Of a stretch of DNA of 64,000 nucleotides, positions 24,122 to 32,116 are shown piece after piece. This DNA is from Stigmatella aurantiaca (GTDB lineage Bacteria > Myxococcota > Myxococcia > Myxococcales > Myxococcaceae). Under the pieces are notes generated by a model. The model saw only the letters and a list, made by a program, of their open reading frames with translations. It was not told the DNA's origin and did no database searches. Each line of letters begins with the position of its first letter. The stretch's first letter is position 1. Location of the stretch: the NCBI RefSeq assembly GCF_900109545.1, contig NZ_FOAP01000014.1:160646-224645 (forward strand). The letters run 5' to 3'. The position numbers and the translations under genes are program-made.

Positions 24122-26464
24122 TTGAACTTCAAGGCCACATCCACCGGGTGGACCATCGTCCTCACCGGCGCGCTCGCGCTTGGGCTGTCCTTTGCCCCGC
24201 TGCCCGAGTCCCTGCGTCCCATCCCTCGCCTGCGCCAGGAGGGCCCCGTCGCGCCCCGGCTGGCGGCCCTGTTCCTGCCCCGCATCCTGACCGGAGGCCC
24301 CGCCGCGGCCCCGCCCCAGGACGTGCTGACCGCCGCCCCCGTGGCCGCCCCGGGCACCCCGGACGCGCTGCCCCCCGAGGAAGACGAGGCCCCCGAGCCG
24401 GAGGAGGCCGAGGCCCCCAGCGTGATGGCGCCCCCGTCCGACCTGGAGGGACTGGGGGCCCTCACGCGCGCCCGCGCCCTGTCGCTGGAGAGCCTGCGCG
24501 AGCGCGTGGCCTCCCAGCACGTGGACATCGAGCTGGGCTGCCGCCGCCCGGGGCCCTCGGGGTGCGAGGAGAACGGGCTGGCCCCCTTCTTCCGCGCCTT
24601 GAGTGCGCTGCGCGAGGACACGCGGCGCTCCCCCGTGCGCGTGGTGCACCTGGGGGACTCGCTCATCGCCTCGGACCACATCACCGACGTCATCCGGGAC
24701 CGGCTCCAGGAGCGCCACGGCTCGGGCGGCAAGGGGCTGCTCTACATCGACCGGCCCACCGGGGCGGGGCGCACGGTGCGCGCGGGGACGGCTAGCGAGG
24801 GCTGGCAGATCACCCGCATCATCGACCGCAACTACCCCAAGGAGCGGCTGGGCTTCACCGGCGTGGCCTTCGCCTCCACGGGCCAGGGCTCGCCGAGCGC
24901 GCGCTTCCCGGCCGAAGGGGCCCGCACCGCGGAGCTCTTCTTCCAGACCCAGCCCCAGGGCGGCACGGTGATGTTCAGCGCGGACGGCAAGCCGCTGCAG
25001 CGCCTGCTCACCCACTTCGAGTCGCCCCAGATGGCCTTCGCGCGGGTGGCCCTGCCCGAGGGCACCCAGACGCTGTCGCTGCACACCACGGGCAAGGTGG
25101 AGCTGCACGGCGTCTCGATGGAGAGTGGCCAGCCGGGCATCGTCTACGACACCATCGGCCTGCCGGGCGCCACCGCGGAGGTGTTCCTGCGCGCCAAGCG
25201 GGAGGCCTTCCGCGCCCAGCTCCGCCACCGCAAGCCCTCGCTCGTGGTGCTGATGGTGGGCGGCAACGAGGCCTTCTACCTCTCGAGGGACAGGACGAAG
25301 CCCGAGGACATCCGCGCCTCGGCGGTGGAGCTGGTGAAGTGGGTGCGGGAGTCCGTCCCGGACTCGGCCTGCCTCGTCATGTCCCCGCTGGACGCGGCGG
25401 TGCGCACCATGGGCGGCGAGCTGGTGCCGCGCCGGGGCACGCAGGAGGTGGGCCGCATCCTCCGCGAGGTGGCCCGCGACGGCGGCTGCGCCTTCTGGGA
25501 CTCCCTGGCCGCCATGGGGGGAGAGGGCGCCGCCATCCGCTGGCTGCCGCTGAAGCTGCTGAACGAGGACCTCGTGCACCCCCGCGCGCGCGGCTCGGAC
25601 CTGATGGGCCACCTGTTCGACTTCGCCCTCCAGCGGGCCTATGCCCGGCAGCACCCGCACTTGCAGGTGGAGGACCCCGCCGGGCTCCTCGACAGCGGCA
25701 CCTCGCTGCGGAGCACGTTCGCGCGCCTCCGGGCGATGGAAGACGCGAAAGAGGGCGAGCCGCTGGACATCGTTCAGCTCGGCCCCTCCGACCGGCCCCT
25801 CCCTGGCTTCTCCCGGGCCGTGCAGGGGGCGCTCGCCAAGCGCTCCGGCGCGGCCGGCCAGGGCATCACCTATGACACGCTCGAGACGCCCGGCGCGACG
25901 GCCCTCACGCTGAACGGCCCGGAGCTGGAGACGCTCGAGGCGCAGCTCGCCACGCGCAAGCCCCAGCTGCTCGTGTTCCGGTATGGCGCCCTCGAAGCGG
26001 GCGAGCCTTCCCTGGAGCCGGAGGTGCTCCATAAGGAGTACACGGCGGCGATCTCCCGGCTGCGCGCCGCCACGGGGGCCGAGTGTCTGCTCTTCGGCCC
26101 CACGGACTCCCTGCAACAGGACACGCAGGGCCGCTGGACCGAAGCCCCTGCCCTGGAGCGGGTGCTCTCGACGCTGCCGGGGGTGGCCCGGGATGCGGGG
26201 TGCGCCTACTGGTCGGCCCGGGCCGCCATGGGCGGCGAGCGCTCGATGCTGCGCTGGCAGCGCGCGATGCCCGCGCTCGGCGATGGCGCCCAGCTGACGC
26301 CCGAGGGCGCCGAGCGGCTCGCCAGCGCCTTCGTGAAGGAGCTGCTGGCAGGCTACGACGCCTCCAAGGCCACGTCCGCGGAGGCAGGCCAGGCCCGCGT
26401 CCAGACGAAGGGGACCCTGCCCGTGCCAGCCGCCCCCACCGCCCATGCCGCGGAGGGCGGCTGA
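24122..26464 (+). CDS. Membrane-anchored SGNH-hydrolase-like protein with a duplicated, degenerate second domain
   Basis: About 780 residues from a proposed TTG (no ATG or GTG is available upstream of the anchor; GGAG abuts it, so the start is uncertain). WTIVLTGALALGLSFAPL is a signal anchor, followed by a Pro/Ala/Glu linker. The first SGNH domain (about 125-520) carries VVHLGDSLIAS (Ser180), VVLMVGGNEAF and DLVHPRARG (Asp483, His486). The second (about 550-760) repeats the order but has LGPSDRPL in place of GDSL and lacks the DxxH. It probably lies in the periplasm and works with the MBOAT protein one base downstream, like AlgJ/AlgX-type acetyltransferase partners, to O-acylate a polysaccharide. 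Confidence 0.75.
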   Translation: MNFKATSTGWTIVLTGALALGLSFAPLPESLRPIPRLRQEGPVAPRLAALFLPRILTGGPAAAPPQDVLTAAPVAAPGTPDALPPEEDEAPEPEEAEAPSVMAPPSDLEGLGALTRARALSLESLRERVASQHVDIELGCRRPGPSGCEENGLAPFFRALSALREDTRRSPVRVVHLGDSLIASDHITDVIRDRLQERHGSGGKGLLYIDRPTGAGRTVRAGTASEGWQITRIIDRNYPKERLGFTGVAFASTGQGSPSARFPAEGARTAELFFQTQPQGGTVMFSADGKPLQRLLTHFESPQMAFARVALPEGTQTLSLHTTGKVELHGVSMESGQPGIVYDTIGLPGATAEVFLRAKREAFRAQLRHRKPSLVVLMVGGNEAFYLSRDRTKPEDIRASAVELVKWVRESVPDSACLVMSPLDAAVRTMGGELVPRRGTQEVGRILREVARDGGCAFWDSLAAMGGEGAAIRWLPLKLLNEDLVHPRARGSDLMGHLFDFALQRAYARQHPHLQVEDPAGLLDSGTSLRSTFARLRAMEDAKEGEPLDIVQLGPSDRPLPGFSRAVQGALAKRSGAAGQGITYDTLETPGATALTLNGPELETLEAQLATRKPQLLVFRYGALEAGEPSLEPEVLHKEYTAAISRLRAATGAECLLFGPTDSLQQDTQGRWTEAPALERVLSTLPGVARDAGCAYWSARAAMGGERSMLRWQRAMPALGDGAQLTPEGAERLASAFVKELLAGYDASKATSAEAGQARVQTKGTLPVPAAPTAHAAEGG

Positions 26465-26465
26465 C

Positions 26466-27884
26466 ATGCAGTCCACCAGCCTCCCGTACCTGGTCTTCCT
26501 CGCGCTCACCTTCGCCCTGTACTGGGCCGTGCACCGCCACCGCGTGGCGCGGCTGGGCGTGCTGCTCGCCGCGAGCGTGTGCTTCTACGTGGCGTGGACC
26601 CCGCTGCCCATCATCGTCTTCTTCGTGGGCGCGGGCTTCGACCACCTGGTGGTGAAGGGGCTCGCCCGGGCGCAGTCCCCCCGGGTGCGCAAGGCGCTGG
26701 TGACGGCGTCCGTGGTGTTCAACCTGGGGCTGCTGGGCAGCTTCAAGTACGCGGACCTGTTCCGCCAGACGGCCCAGTCCCTGCTGGCGCCGCTCGGAGT
26801 CCACATCCGGGCCGAGCCCTTCGGGTGGCTGCTGCCCGTGGGGCTCTCCTTCCTGTGCTTCCAGGCCATCAGCTACGTGGTGGACGTGTACCGGGGCAAG
26901 GCGAGCGCGGAGCACAGCTACCTGGAGCACCTGCTCTACCTGCTCTTCTTCCCGCGCGTGGTGTCAGGCCCCATCGTGCGGGCCTCGGCGCTGCTGGAGC
27001 GCTTCAAGGATGTCCCCACGCTCTCGCCCGAGGCCGGGGGCCGCGCGCTGTACCGCATCGCCGTGGGCCTGGTGAAGAAGCTGGTCATCGCGGACGTGCT
27101 GGGCAGCGGGCTGGTGGACCCGGTGTTCGGCAACCCCGAGGCCTACACCTCGGCGGAGTGCCTGGTGGCGGCGGTGGCCTACACCTTCGAGCTGTACCTG
27201 GACTTCTCGGGGTACTCGGACGTGGCCATTGGCGCCGCGGCGCTCTTCGGCTTCGAGTTCCCGGAGAACTTCCAGCGGCCCTACCTGGCGCGCAACCTGT
27301 TCGAGTTCTGGAACCGCTGGCACATGAGCCTGTCGAGCTGGCTCCGGGACTACCTGTACATTCCGCTGGGCGGCAACCGGCGCTCGAAGCCGCGCGTGCT
27401 CTTCAACCTGATGACGGTGATGGTGCTGGGTGGCCTGTGGCACGGGGCGGACTGGCGCTTCGCCATCTGGGGCGCGGCACACGGGGTGGGCCTGGGGCTG
27501 CTGCGCACCTGGTGGTGGATCCGCGGCGGCAGGCCCGAGGACGCGGGCCCGGTGCGCATCGGCGTGGGCATCCTCGTCACCTTCACGGTGGTGGTGCTCA
27601 CGCGCGTGGTGTTCCGCGCGCCGGACCTGGCCCATGCGGGCGAGTTCTACGCGCGCATGGCCCTGGGCATGCCGGGCCTGGACAACGTGAGCGGCCTGGT
27701 GTGGGCCATGCTGGGCGTGGCGGTGGTGAGCCACATGCTGCCCATGCGCCTGTTCCATGACGCCGGGACGCTCTTCGTGCGCATGCCCGTGCCGGTGCGC
27801 GCGGTGGTGCTGGTGCTCATCGGCCTGGGCATCCGCCACCTGTCGGCGGTGGAGACGCGGCCCTACGTCTACCTCCAGTTCTGA
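26466..27884 (+). CDS. MBOAT family O-acyltransferase (AlgI/DltB-like)
   Basis: Polytopic inner-membrane protein of 472 residues that moves acyl groups across the membrane for O-acetylation of a polysaccharide. Start chosen at the ATG with GGAGGG upstream, one base after the preceding stop. About 11 hydrophobic segments. Family landmarks: FFPRVVSGPIVRA, FDFSGYSDVAIG-like text (YLDFSGYSDVAIGAA), NFQRPYLARNLFEFWNRWHMSLSSW, and GGLWHGADWRF with the invariant His326. Its C-terminus overlaps the convergent Nudix gene by 16 bases. Acts with the SGNH-like protein encoded upstream. Confidence 0.92.
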   Translation: MQSTSLPYLVFLALTFALYWAVHRHRVARLGVLLAASVCFYVAWTPLPIIVFFVGAGFDHLVVKGLARAQSPRVRKALVTASVVFNLGLLGSFKYADLFRQTAQSLLAPLGVHIRAEPFGWLLPVGLSFLCFQAISYVVDVYRGKASAEHSYLEHLLYLLFFPRVVSGPIVRASALLERFKDVPTLSPEAGGRALYRIAVGLVKKLVIADVLGSGLVDPVFGNPEAYTSAECLVAAVAYTFELYLDFSGYSDVAIGAAALFGFEFPENFQRPYLARNLFEFWNRWHMSLSSWLRDYLYIPLGGNRRSKPRVLFNLMTVMVLGGLWHGADWRFAIWGAAHGVGLGLLRTWWWIRGGRPEDAGPVRIGVGILVTFTVVVLTRVVFRAPDLAHAGEFYARMALGMPGLDNVSGLVWAMLGVAVVSHMLPMRLFHDAGTLFVRMPVPVRAVVLVLIGLGIRHLSAVETRPYVYLQF

Positions 27885-28459
27885 GGCCCCACCTCGGACG
27901 CCAGCGCCAACAGGCTTCGGAGGATGCGCGCGGTGGCGCCCCAGACGACGTGGGTGTTGTAGGTGTAGAAGTCCACGTCGTACTCGATGCCCTGGGCCGT
28001 GCGCTTCTCGGTGCGGTACAGGCTGGGCTCCAGCAGCCCGCGCAGCGGCACCTCGAGGATGAACTCGACCTCCTCGGCGCTCGGCCGGTACTGCCCATCC
28101 CCGGGGATGACGCCCACGAAGGGCTGGATGCGGAAGGACGTCGTGGTGGGCACCTCGTCCAGCATGCCGAGCACCCGCACGCGAGAGCGGTGAATGCCCA
28201 GTTCCTCTTCCGTCTCCCGGAGCGCGGTGTGCAGCGGCGTCACGTCCTCCGGGTCTCTCCGGCCGCCCGGAAAGGAGAACTGGTTGGCGTGGTTGCGCAG
28301 GTGGGCGGGGCGCCGCGTGAAGAGGATGTGCGTCACGCCCTCGCGCTCGAAGAGCGGGACAAGCACCGCGGACTCCCGCAGCACCAGCCCGGGCAGGTTC
28401 AGGGCCCGGGGCGGCAGCGTGGAGAGCCGGGTCTCCAGGGCGTCGAAGAGCGCGGTCAC
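27869..28459 (-). CDS. Nudix hydrolase, CoA pyrophosphatase type
   Basis: 196 residues from a GTG start one base after the uppP stop. The Nudix box lies at about 65-89 (GGRRDPEDVTPLHTALRETEEELGI). HLRNHANQFSFPGG just ahead of it is typical of the CoA-diphosphatase (NudL/YeaB) subgroup, which hydrolyses coenzyme A and related diphosphates. Transcribed after uppP in a two-gene unit, with its end overlapping the convergent MBOAT gene. Confidence 0.88.
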   Translation of the reverse strand: MTALFDALETRLSTLPPRALNLPGLVLRESAVLVPLFEREGVTHILFTRRPAHLRNHANQFSFPGGRRDPEDVTPLHTALRETEEELGIHRSRVRVLGMLDEVPTTTSFRIQPFVGVIPGDGQYRPSAEEVEFILEVPLRGLLEPSLYRTEKRTAQGIEYDVDFYTYNTHVVWGATARILRSLLALASEVGPQNWR

Positions 28460-28460
28460 G

Positions 28461-29354
28461 TCAGTCCGTCACCTGCTTCTCCACCTGGGCCTTCACCGGC
28501 TGCTCGGGGGGCGCGACGTTCTCCACGCCCGACAGCGGCTTGAGCACCCCGGCCTCCAGCAGGCCAATCAGCGCCAGCCCCAGGGCCACCCGGTACACGA
28601 TGAACACCAGGGTGGTGCGGGTGCGCAGGTAGCGGATGAGCCAGGCGATGGCCGCCCAGCCCGAGCCAAAGGCCACCAGCGTGCCGGTCCACAGCGCCAG
28701 GGCGGACGGCCGGGCATCGGCCTCCAGCAGGTGCTTGAGCTCGAAGAGGCCCGCCAGCGAGGTGGCGGGAATGGAGAGCAGGAAGGAGTAGCGCGCGGCA
28801 TCCTCCCGCCGCAGCCCCAGCGACAGCGCCCCGGTGAGCGTGGTGCCCGAGCGCGAGGAGCCCGGAATGAGGGCCAGCGCCTGCCACAGGCCGATGATGA
28901 TGCCATCCCTCCAGCGCATGTCCTTCAGCGTGCGCTGGTGCGAGGCGATCCGCTCCACGAGGAACAGGATGAGGGCCAGGATGATGAGGCTGCCGGAGAT
29001 GATGTAGAGCGAGCGCAGGGAGCTCTCGATGTACTTCTTGAGCGCCAGGCCGCACACGCCAATGGGCAGCGTCCCCACCAGGACGAACCACGCCAGCCGG
29101 GACTCGAGGGTGGCGAAGGGCTGGCGGCGCACGAGCCCCTGGAAGAAGGCGGCGGTGAGCTGCACCAGGTCCTTGCGGAAGTAGATGAGCACGGCGGCCA
29201 CGGTGCCCAGCTGGATGACGGCGGAGTACGCCGCCCCCGGGTCCTGCCAGCCGAACAGCTCCGGCACGATGCGCAGGTGGGCCGTGGAGCTGATGGGGAG
29301 GAACTCGGTGAGGCCCTGGACCAGTCCCAGGACGATGGCTTCGATGAGGCTCAT
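28461..29354 (-). CDS. uppP: Undecaprenyl-diphosphatase
   Basis: Integral membrane enzyme that recycles the undecaprenyl carrier for peptidoglycan and polysaccharide assembly and gives bacitracin tolerance. 297 residues with about eight helices. The BacA motifs are intact: GLVQGLTEFLPISSTAHL near the N-terminus with its Glu-rich active strand, and the second motif ALIPGSSRSGTT. The downstream Nudix gene follows after one base. Confidence 0.95.
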   Translation of the reverse strand: MSLIEAIVLGLVQGLTEFLPISSTAHLRIVPELFGWQDPGAAYSAVIQLGTVAAVLIYFRKDLVQLTAAFFQGLVRRQPFATLESRLAWFVLVGTLPIGVCGLALKKYIESSLRSLYIISGSLIILALILFLVERIASHQRTLKDMRWRDGIIIGLWQALALIPGSSRSGTTLTGALSLGLRREDAARYSFLLSIPATSLAGLFELKHLLEADARPSALALWTGTLVAFGSGWAAIAWLIRYLRTRTTLVFIVYRVALGLALIGLLEAGVLKPLSGVENVAPPEQPVKAQVEKQVTD

Positions 29355-29484
29355 AGTGGAAGGTGCCGGATGTATGCCCTCCCCCTCCTGCCCGCAAGGG
29401 CCATGTCCGGGGCCCGGGGAGGGTTCCCCGCCGAATCGTCCGGCGGTGGGCAGGGCCGCTTGGGGCTAGGCTCGCGCCCCGACC

Positions 29485-29955
29485 ATGCCCCCCGCGCCCC
29501 CCTGTCCCTGCTCCTCGGGTCTCCGCTACCGCCAGTGCTGTGCCCCCTACCACCGGGGTCAGGCCGAGCCACCGGACGCCGAAGCGCTGATGCGCTCGCG
29601 CTACAGCGCCTTCGCGCTCCGGGAGGTGGCCTACCTGTGGAGGACGCTGCACCCGGAACACCCGGACCGCGCCCGCCCCGAGGCGGACATGCTGCGCGAG
29701 CTGCGCACCTCCGCGCAGAGCCACCAGTACCCGGGACTCGCCGTGCTGGACCGCAGGCCGCCCGATGCCCAGGGCGTGGCGCAGGTGCTCTTCTTCGCCA
29801 AGGTCTTCGAGCGCGGCAAGGACCGCTCCTTCGTGGAGCGGTCGGACTTCCGCCACGATGGGACCGGGTGGCGCTACGTCTCCGGGCACCTGCTCCAGCT
29901 GCGGGAGCTGCCCTGCCCACCCGAGCAGCTCACGCTGGCCACCTTCCCCTCCTGA
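29485..29955 (+). CDS. YchJ-family protein with SEC-C zinc motif
   Basis: 156 residues. The N-terminus CPCSSGLRYRQCCAPY is a SEC-C type zinc-binding motif; MRSRYSAFALREVAYLWRTLHPE and the SF...FRHDGTGWRYVSG-like region match the YchJ (UPF0225) family, an NTF2-like fold of unknown role. The start is the ATG placing the Cys motif at residue 7. It is convergent with metK; a bidirectional GC hairpin with a T-run for metK lies just after its stop. Confidence 0.85.
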   Translation: MPPAPPCPCSSGLRYRQCCAPYHRGQAEPPDAEALMRSRYSAFALREVAYLWRTLHPEHPDRARPEADMLRELRTSAQSHQYPGLAVLDRRPPDAQGVAQVLFFAKVFERGKDRSFVERSDFRHDGTGWRYVSGHLLQLRELPCPPEQLTLATFPS

Positions 29956-29960
29956 GCCAC

Positions 29961-30001
29961 AAAAAACAGCGCGCGGCCTCCCCAGGGGAAGACCGCGCGC
30001 G
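29961..30001 (-). terminator. Intrinsic terminator of metK
   Basis: Inverted arms CGCGCGCGG and CCGCGCGC (with an inner TCCCC/GGGGA pairing) form a long GC stem, followed on the minus strand by GCTGTTTTTT. It lies 24 bases after the metK stop. On the plus strand there is no T-run, so it mainly serves metK. Confidence 0.85.
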
Positions 30002-30024
30002 GGCTCAACAGGCGGACAGGGCCG

Positions 30025-31206
30025 TTACGGGCTGCCCACGGCCTTCAGGCGCGTGCGGCCCGCCAGGGCCTCGCGCAGCGCATCCTTCTTGTCGGTGCGC
30101 TCCCAGGTGAACTCCTTCTCGGCGCGGCCGAAGTGACCGTACGCGGCGGTCTTCTGGTAGATGGGCCGCAGCAGGTCCAGGTTCTCGATGATTTCGCGCG
30201 GACGCAGGCCGAACACCTGGCGCACCGCCTGGGCAATCTTCTCCTCCGGGACGGTGGCCGTGCCGAACGTCTCCACCATCACGCTCACGGGCTCCGCGAC
30301 ACCGATGGCGTAGGAGACCTGCACCTCGCACCGGCGCGCCAGCCCCGCGGCCACCACGTTCTTGGCGATGTAGCGGCCCATGTACGCCGCGGAGCGGTCC
30401 ACCTTGGACGGATCCTTGCCGGAGAAGGCGCCGCCACCGTGACGGCCCATGCCGCCGTAGGTGTCGACGATGATCTTCCGGCCCGTCACGCCCGAGTCGC
30501 CCATGGGGCCACCCACCACGAAGCGGCCCGTGGGGTTGATGAAGAACTTGGTCTTCTTGTCGATGAGCTTGGCCGGCAGCGCGCGGGCGATGACGTCCTC
30601 GCGCAGCGCCTCGTGGATCTTCTTGTTGGAGATCTCCTCGGCGTGCTGCGTGGACACCACCACGGTGTCGATGCGCGCCGGGCGGCCGTCGATGTACTGC
30701 ACCGAGACCTGGCTCTTGCCGTCCGGACGGATCCACGGGTGCGCCTTGCGGCGCACCTCGGCCAGCCGCCGGGTGAGCGCGTGCGCGTAGTGGATGGGGG
30801 CCGGCATCAGCTCCGGCGTCTCGTCACAGGCGTAGCCGAACATCATGCCCTGGTCGCCGGCGCCCTGGTCCTTCTTGTTGTCCACGCCGCGCGCGATGTC
30901 CTGGCTCTGGCCCTCGATGGCCACCATGACGCCGCAGGTGTGGCCGTCATAGCCCATGGAGCTGTCGGTGTAGCCGATGCGGCAGATGGTGCTCCGGACG
31001 ATCTTCGGAATGTCCACGTAGCAGTTCGTGGTCACCTCGCCCGCGACGATGGCGAGACCGGTCTTGACCAGGGTCTCCACGGCGACGCGCGCCTGGGGAT
31101 CCTTGGAGATGATGGCATCCAGCACACCATCGGAGATCTGATCGGCGATCTTGTCCGGGTGGCCTTCGGTGACGGATTCGGACGTGAACAGGAAGTCGGT
31201 AGGCAT
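30025..31206 (-). CDS. metK: S-adenosylmethionine synthetase
   Basis: Makes S-adenosylmethionine from methionine and ATP. 393 residues, usual length. Signatures: [20 protein letters not shown] at the N-terminus, [16 protein letters not shown] in the first third, and [19 protein letters not shown] near 260-280. No SAM riboswitch could be recognised in the 223-base upstream gap. Its own intrinsic terminator follows. Confidence 0.97.
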   Translation of the reverse strand: MPTDFLFTSESVTEGHPDKIADQISDGVLDAIISKDPQARVAVETLVKTGLAIVAGEVTTNCYVDIPKIVRSTICRIGYTDSSMGYDGHTCGVMVAIEGQSQDIARGVDNKKDQGAGDQGMMFGYACDETPELMPAPIHYAHALTRRLAEVRRKAHPWIRPDGKSQVSVQYIDGRPARIDTVVVSTQHAEEISNKKIHEALREDVIARALPAKLIDKKTKFFINPTGRFVVGGPMGDSGVTGRKIIVDTYGGMGRHGGGAFSGKDPSKVDRSAAYMGRYIAKNVVAAGLARRCEVQVSYAIGVAEPVSVMVETFGTATVPEEKIAQAVRQVFGLRPREIIENLDLLRPIYQKTAAYGHFGRAEKEFTWERTDKKDALREALAGRTRLKAVGSP

Positions 31207-31429
31207 GTCTTCTCGAAAAGGACGGGCCGTCGAAAACTACGGCAGGCTTGAACAGTAGACGTGAGCAACTTGGCGAGTCAAACACCTCGAAGTCCCCGGG
31301 AACCCCGGGGGCCGGGGCCAGGCGGCCGGGCGCGGCGGCGGCACAACCGCGTGAATTTTGCACGGCAGGGCGCGTTCCCTTGGGCTACAGGAAGCGCCCG
31401 CTTTCTGACGAGAGGAACCGAGGATCCGA

Positions 31430-32014
31430 ATGAACGTCCGCTCCCGCACCGTCCCCCTTCTGGCAGCCCTCCTCCTGGCCGTCCCCGCGCTCGCCGCGCC
31501 GGGCGAGGAGGTGGCCAAGCCCGTGAAGAGCATGGTCCAGTCCGTCCGCTACGGAAAGGACCTGGCCGCCATCAAGTTCATGGATGGCGAGCAGCAGGCG
31601 CGCTTCCTGGTGGGCGAGGACTGGGAGAAGGGCACGGAGGCCCAGCGCAAGGAGTTCCTCCAGTTGTTTCAAACGCTCTTCGCGAAGATTGCCTTCCCCA
31701 AGGTGCGCGACAACTTCAAGAACCTGGCCGCCATCAACTACGCGGAGCCCGAGGTGACGGGCAATGGCGCCAAGCTGGCCTCCACCGTCGTCATCGAGCA
31801 CCCGATGAAGAAGCAGGAGATCAAGCTCAAGTACAGCCTGGCCAAGGACAAGGCCGCGTGGAAGGTGGTGGACGTGGTGGTGCTGGGCGACTCCATGCTC
31901 ACCGGCATCCGGGATGACCAGGTGCGCCCCCTCCTCAAGGAGGGTGGCTGGGACGCGCTGCTCAAGGCGATGCGCGAGAAGGACCAGGAGCTGTCCAAGG
32001 TCCCGCTGAAGTAA
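31430..32014 (+). CDS. MlaC/Ttg2D-like periplasmic lipid-transport protein
   Basis: 194 residues with a Sec signal peptide (cleavage near ALAAPG). The pattern is MlaC: VAKPVKSMVQSVRYGKD, the region QRKEFLQLFQTLFAKIAFPKVRDNF, and the beta-strand run with KLKYSLAKDKAAWKVVDVVVLGDSML before a C-terminal helix. MlaC proteins shuttle phospholipids between membranes. No mlaBDEF genes are adjacent; instead a COG4389 membrane protein, an MMPL/RND exporter and a lipoprotein follow on the same strand, suggesting an envelope-transport locus. RBS-like GAGGAT precedes the ATG. Confidence 0.8.
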   Translation: MNVRSRTVPLLAALLLAVPALAAPGEEVAKPVKSMVQSVRYGKDLAAIKFMDGEQQARFLVGEDWEKGTEAQRKEFLQLFQTLFAKIAFPKVRDNFKNLAAINYAEPEVTGNGAKLASTVVIEHPMKKQEIKLKYSLAKDKAAWKVVDVVVLGDSMLTGIRDDQVRPLLKEGGWDALLKAMREKDQELSKVPLK

Positions 32015-32116
32015 CCCCGCGCTCCACTGCCTCCTGCCCCACCTGCCGGGCCTCCGGGCGTAGGAGGCGGCCAGTGCGCCGTGTAGGCTCTGGCTTCTCT
32101 CGAACCTCGGCTGGTG

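Noticed and set aside
31207..31429. SAM riboswitch ahead of metK
   Set aside because: No SAM-I kink-turn or SAM-II pseudoknot signature could be recognised in the leader.
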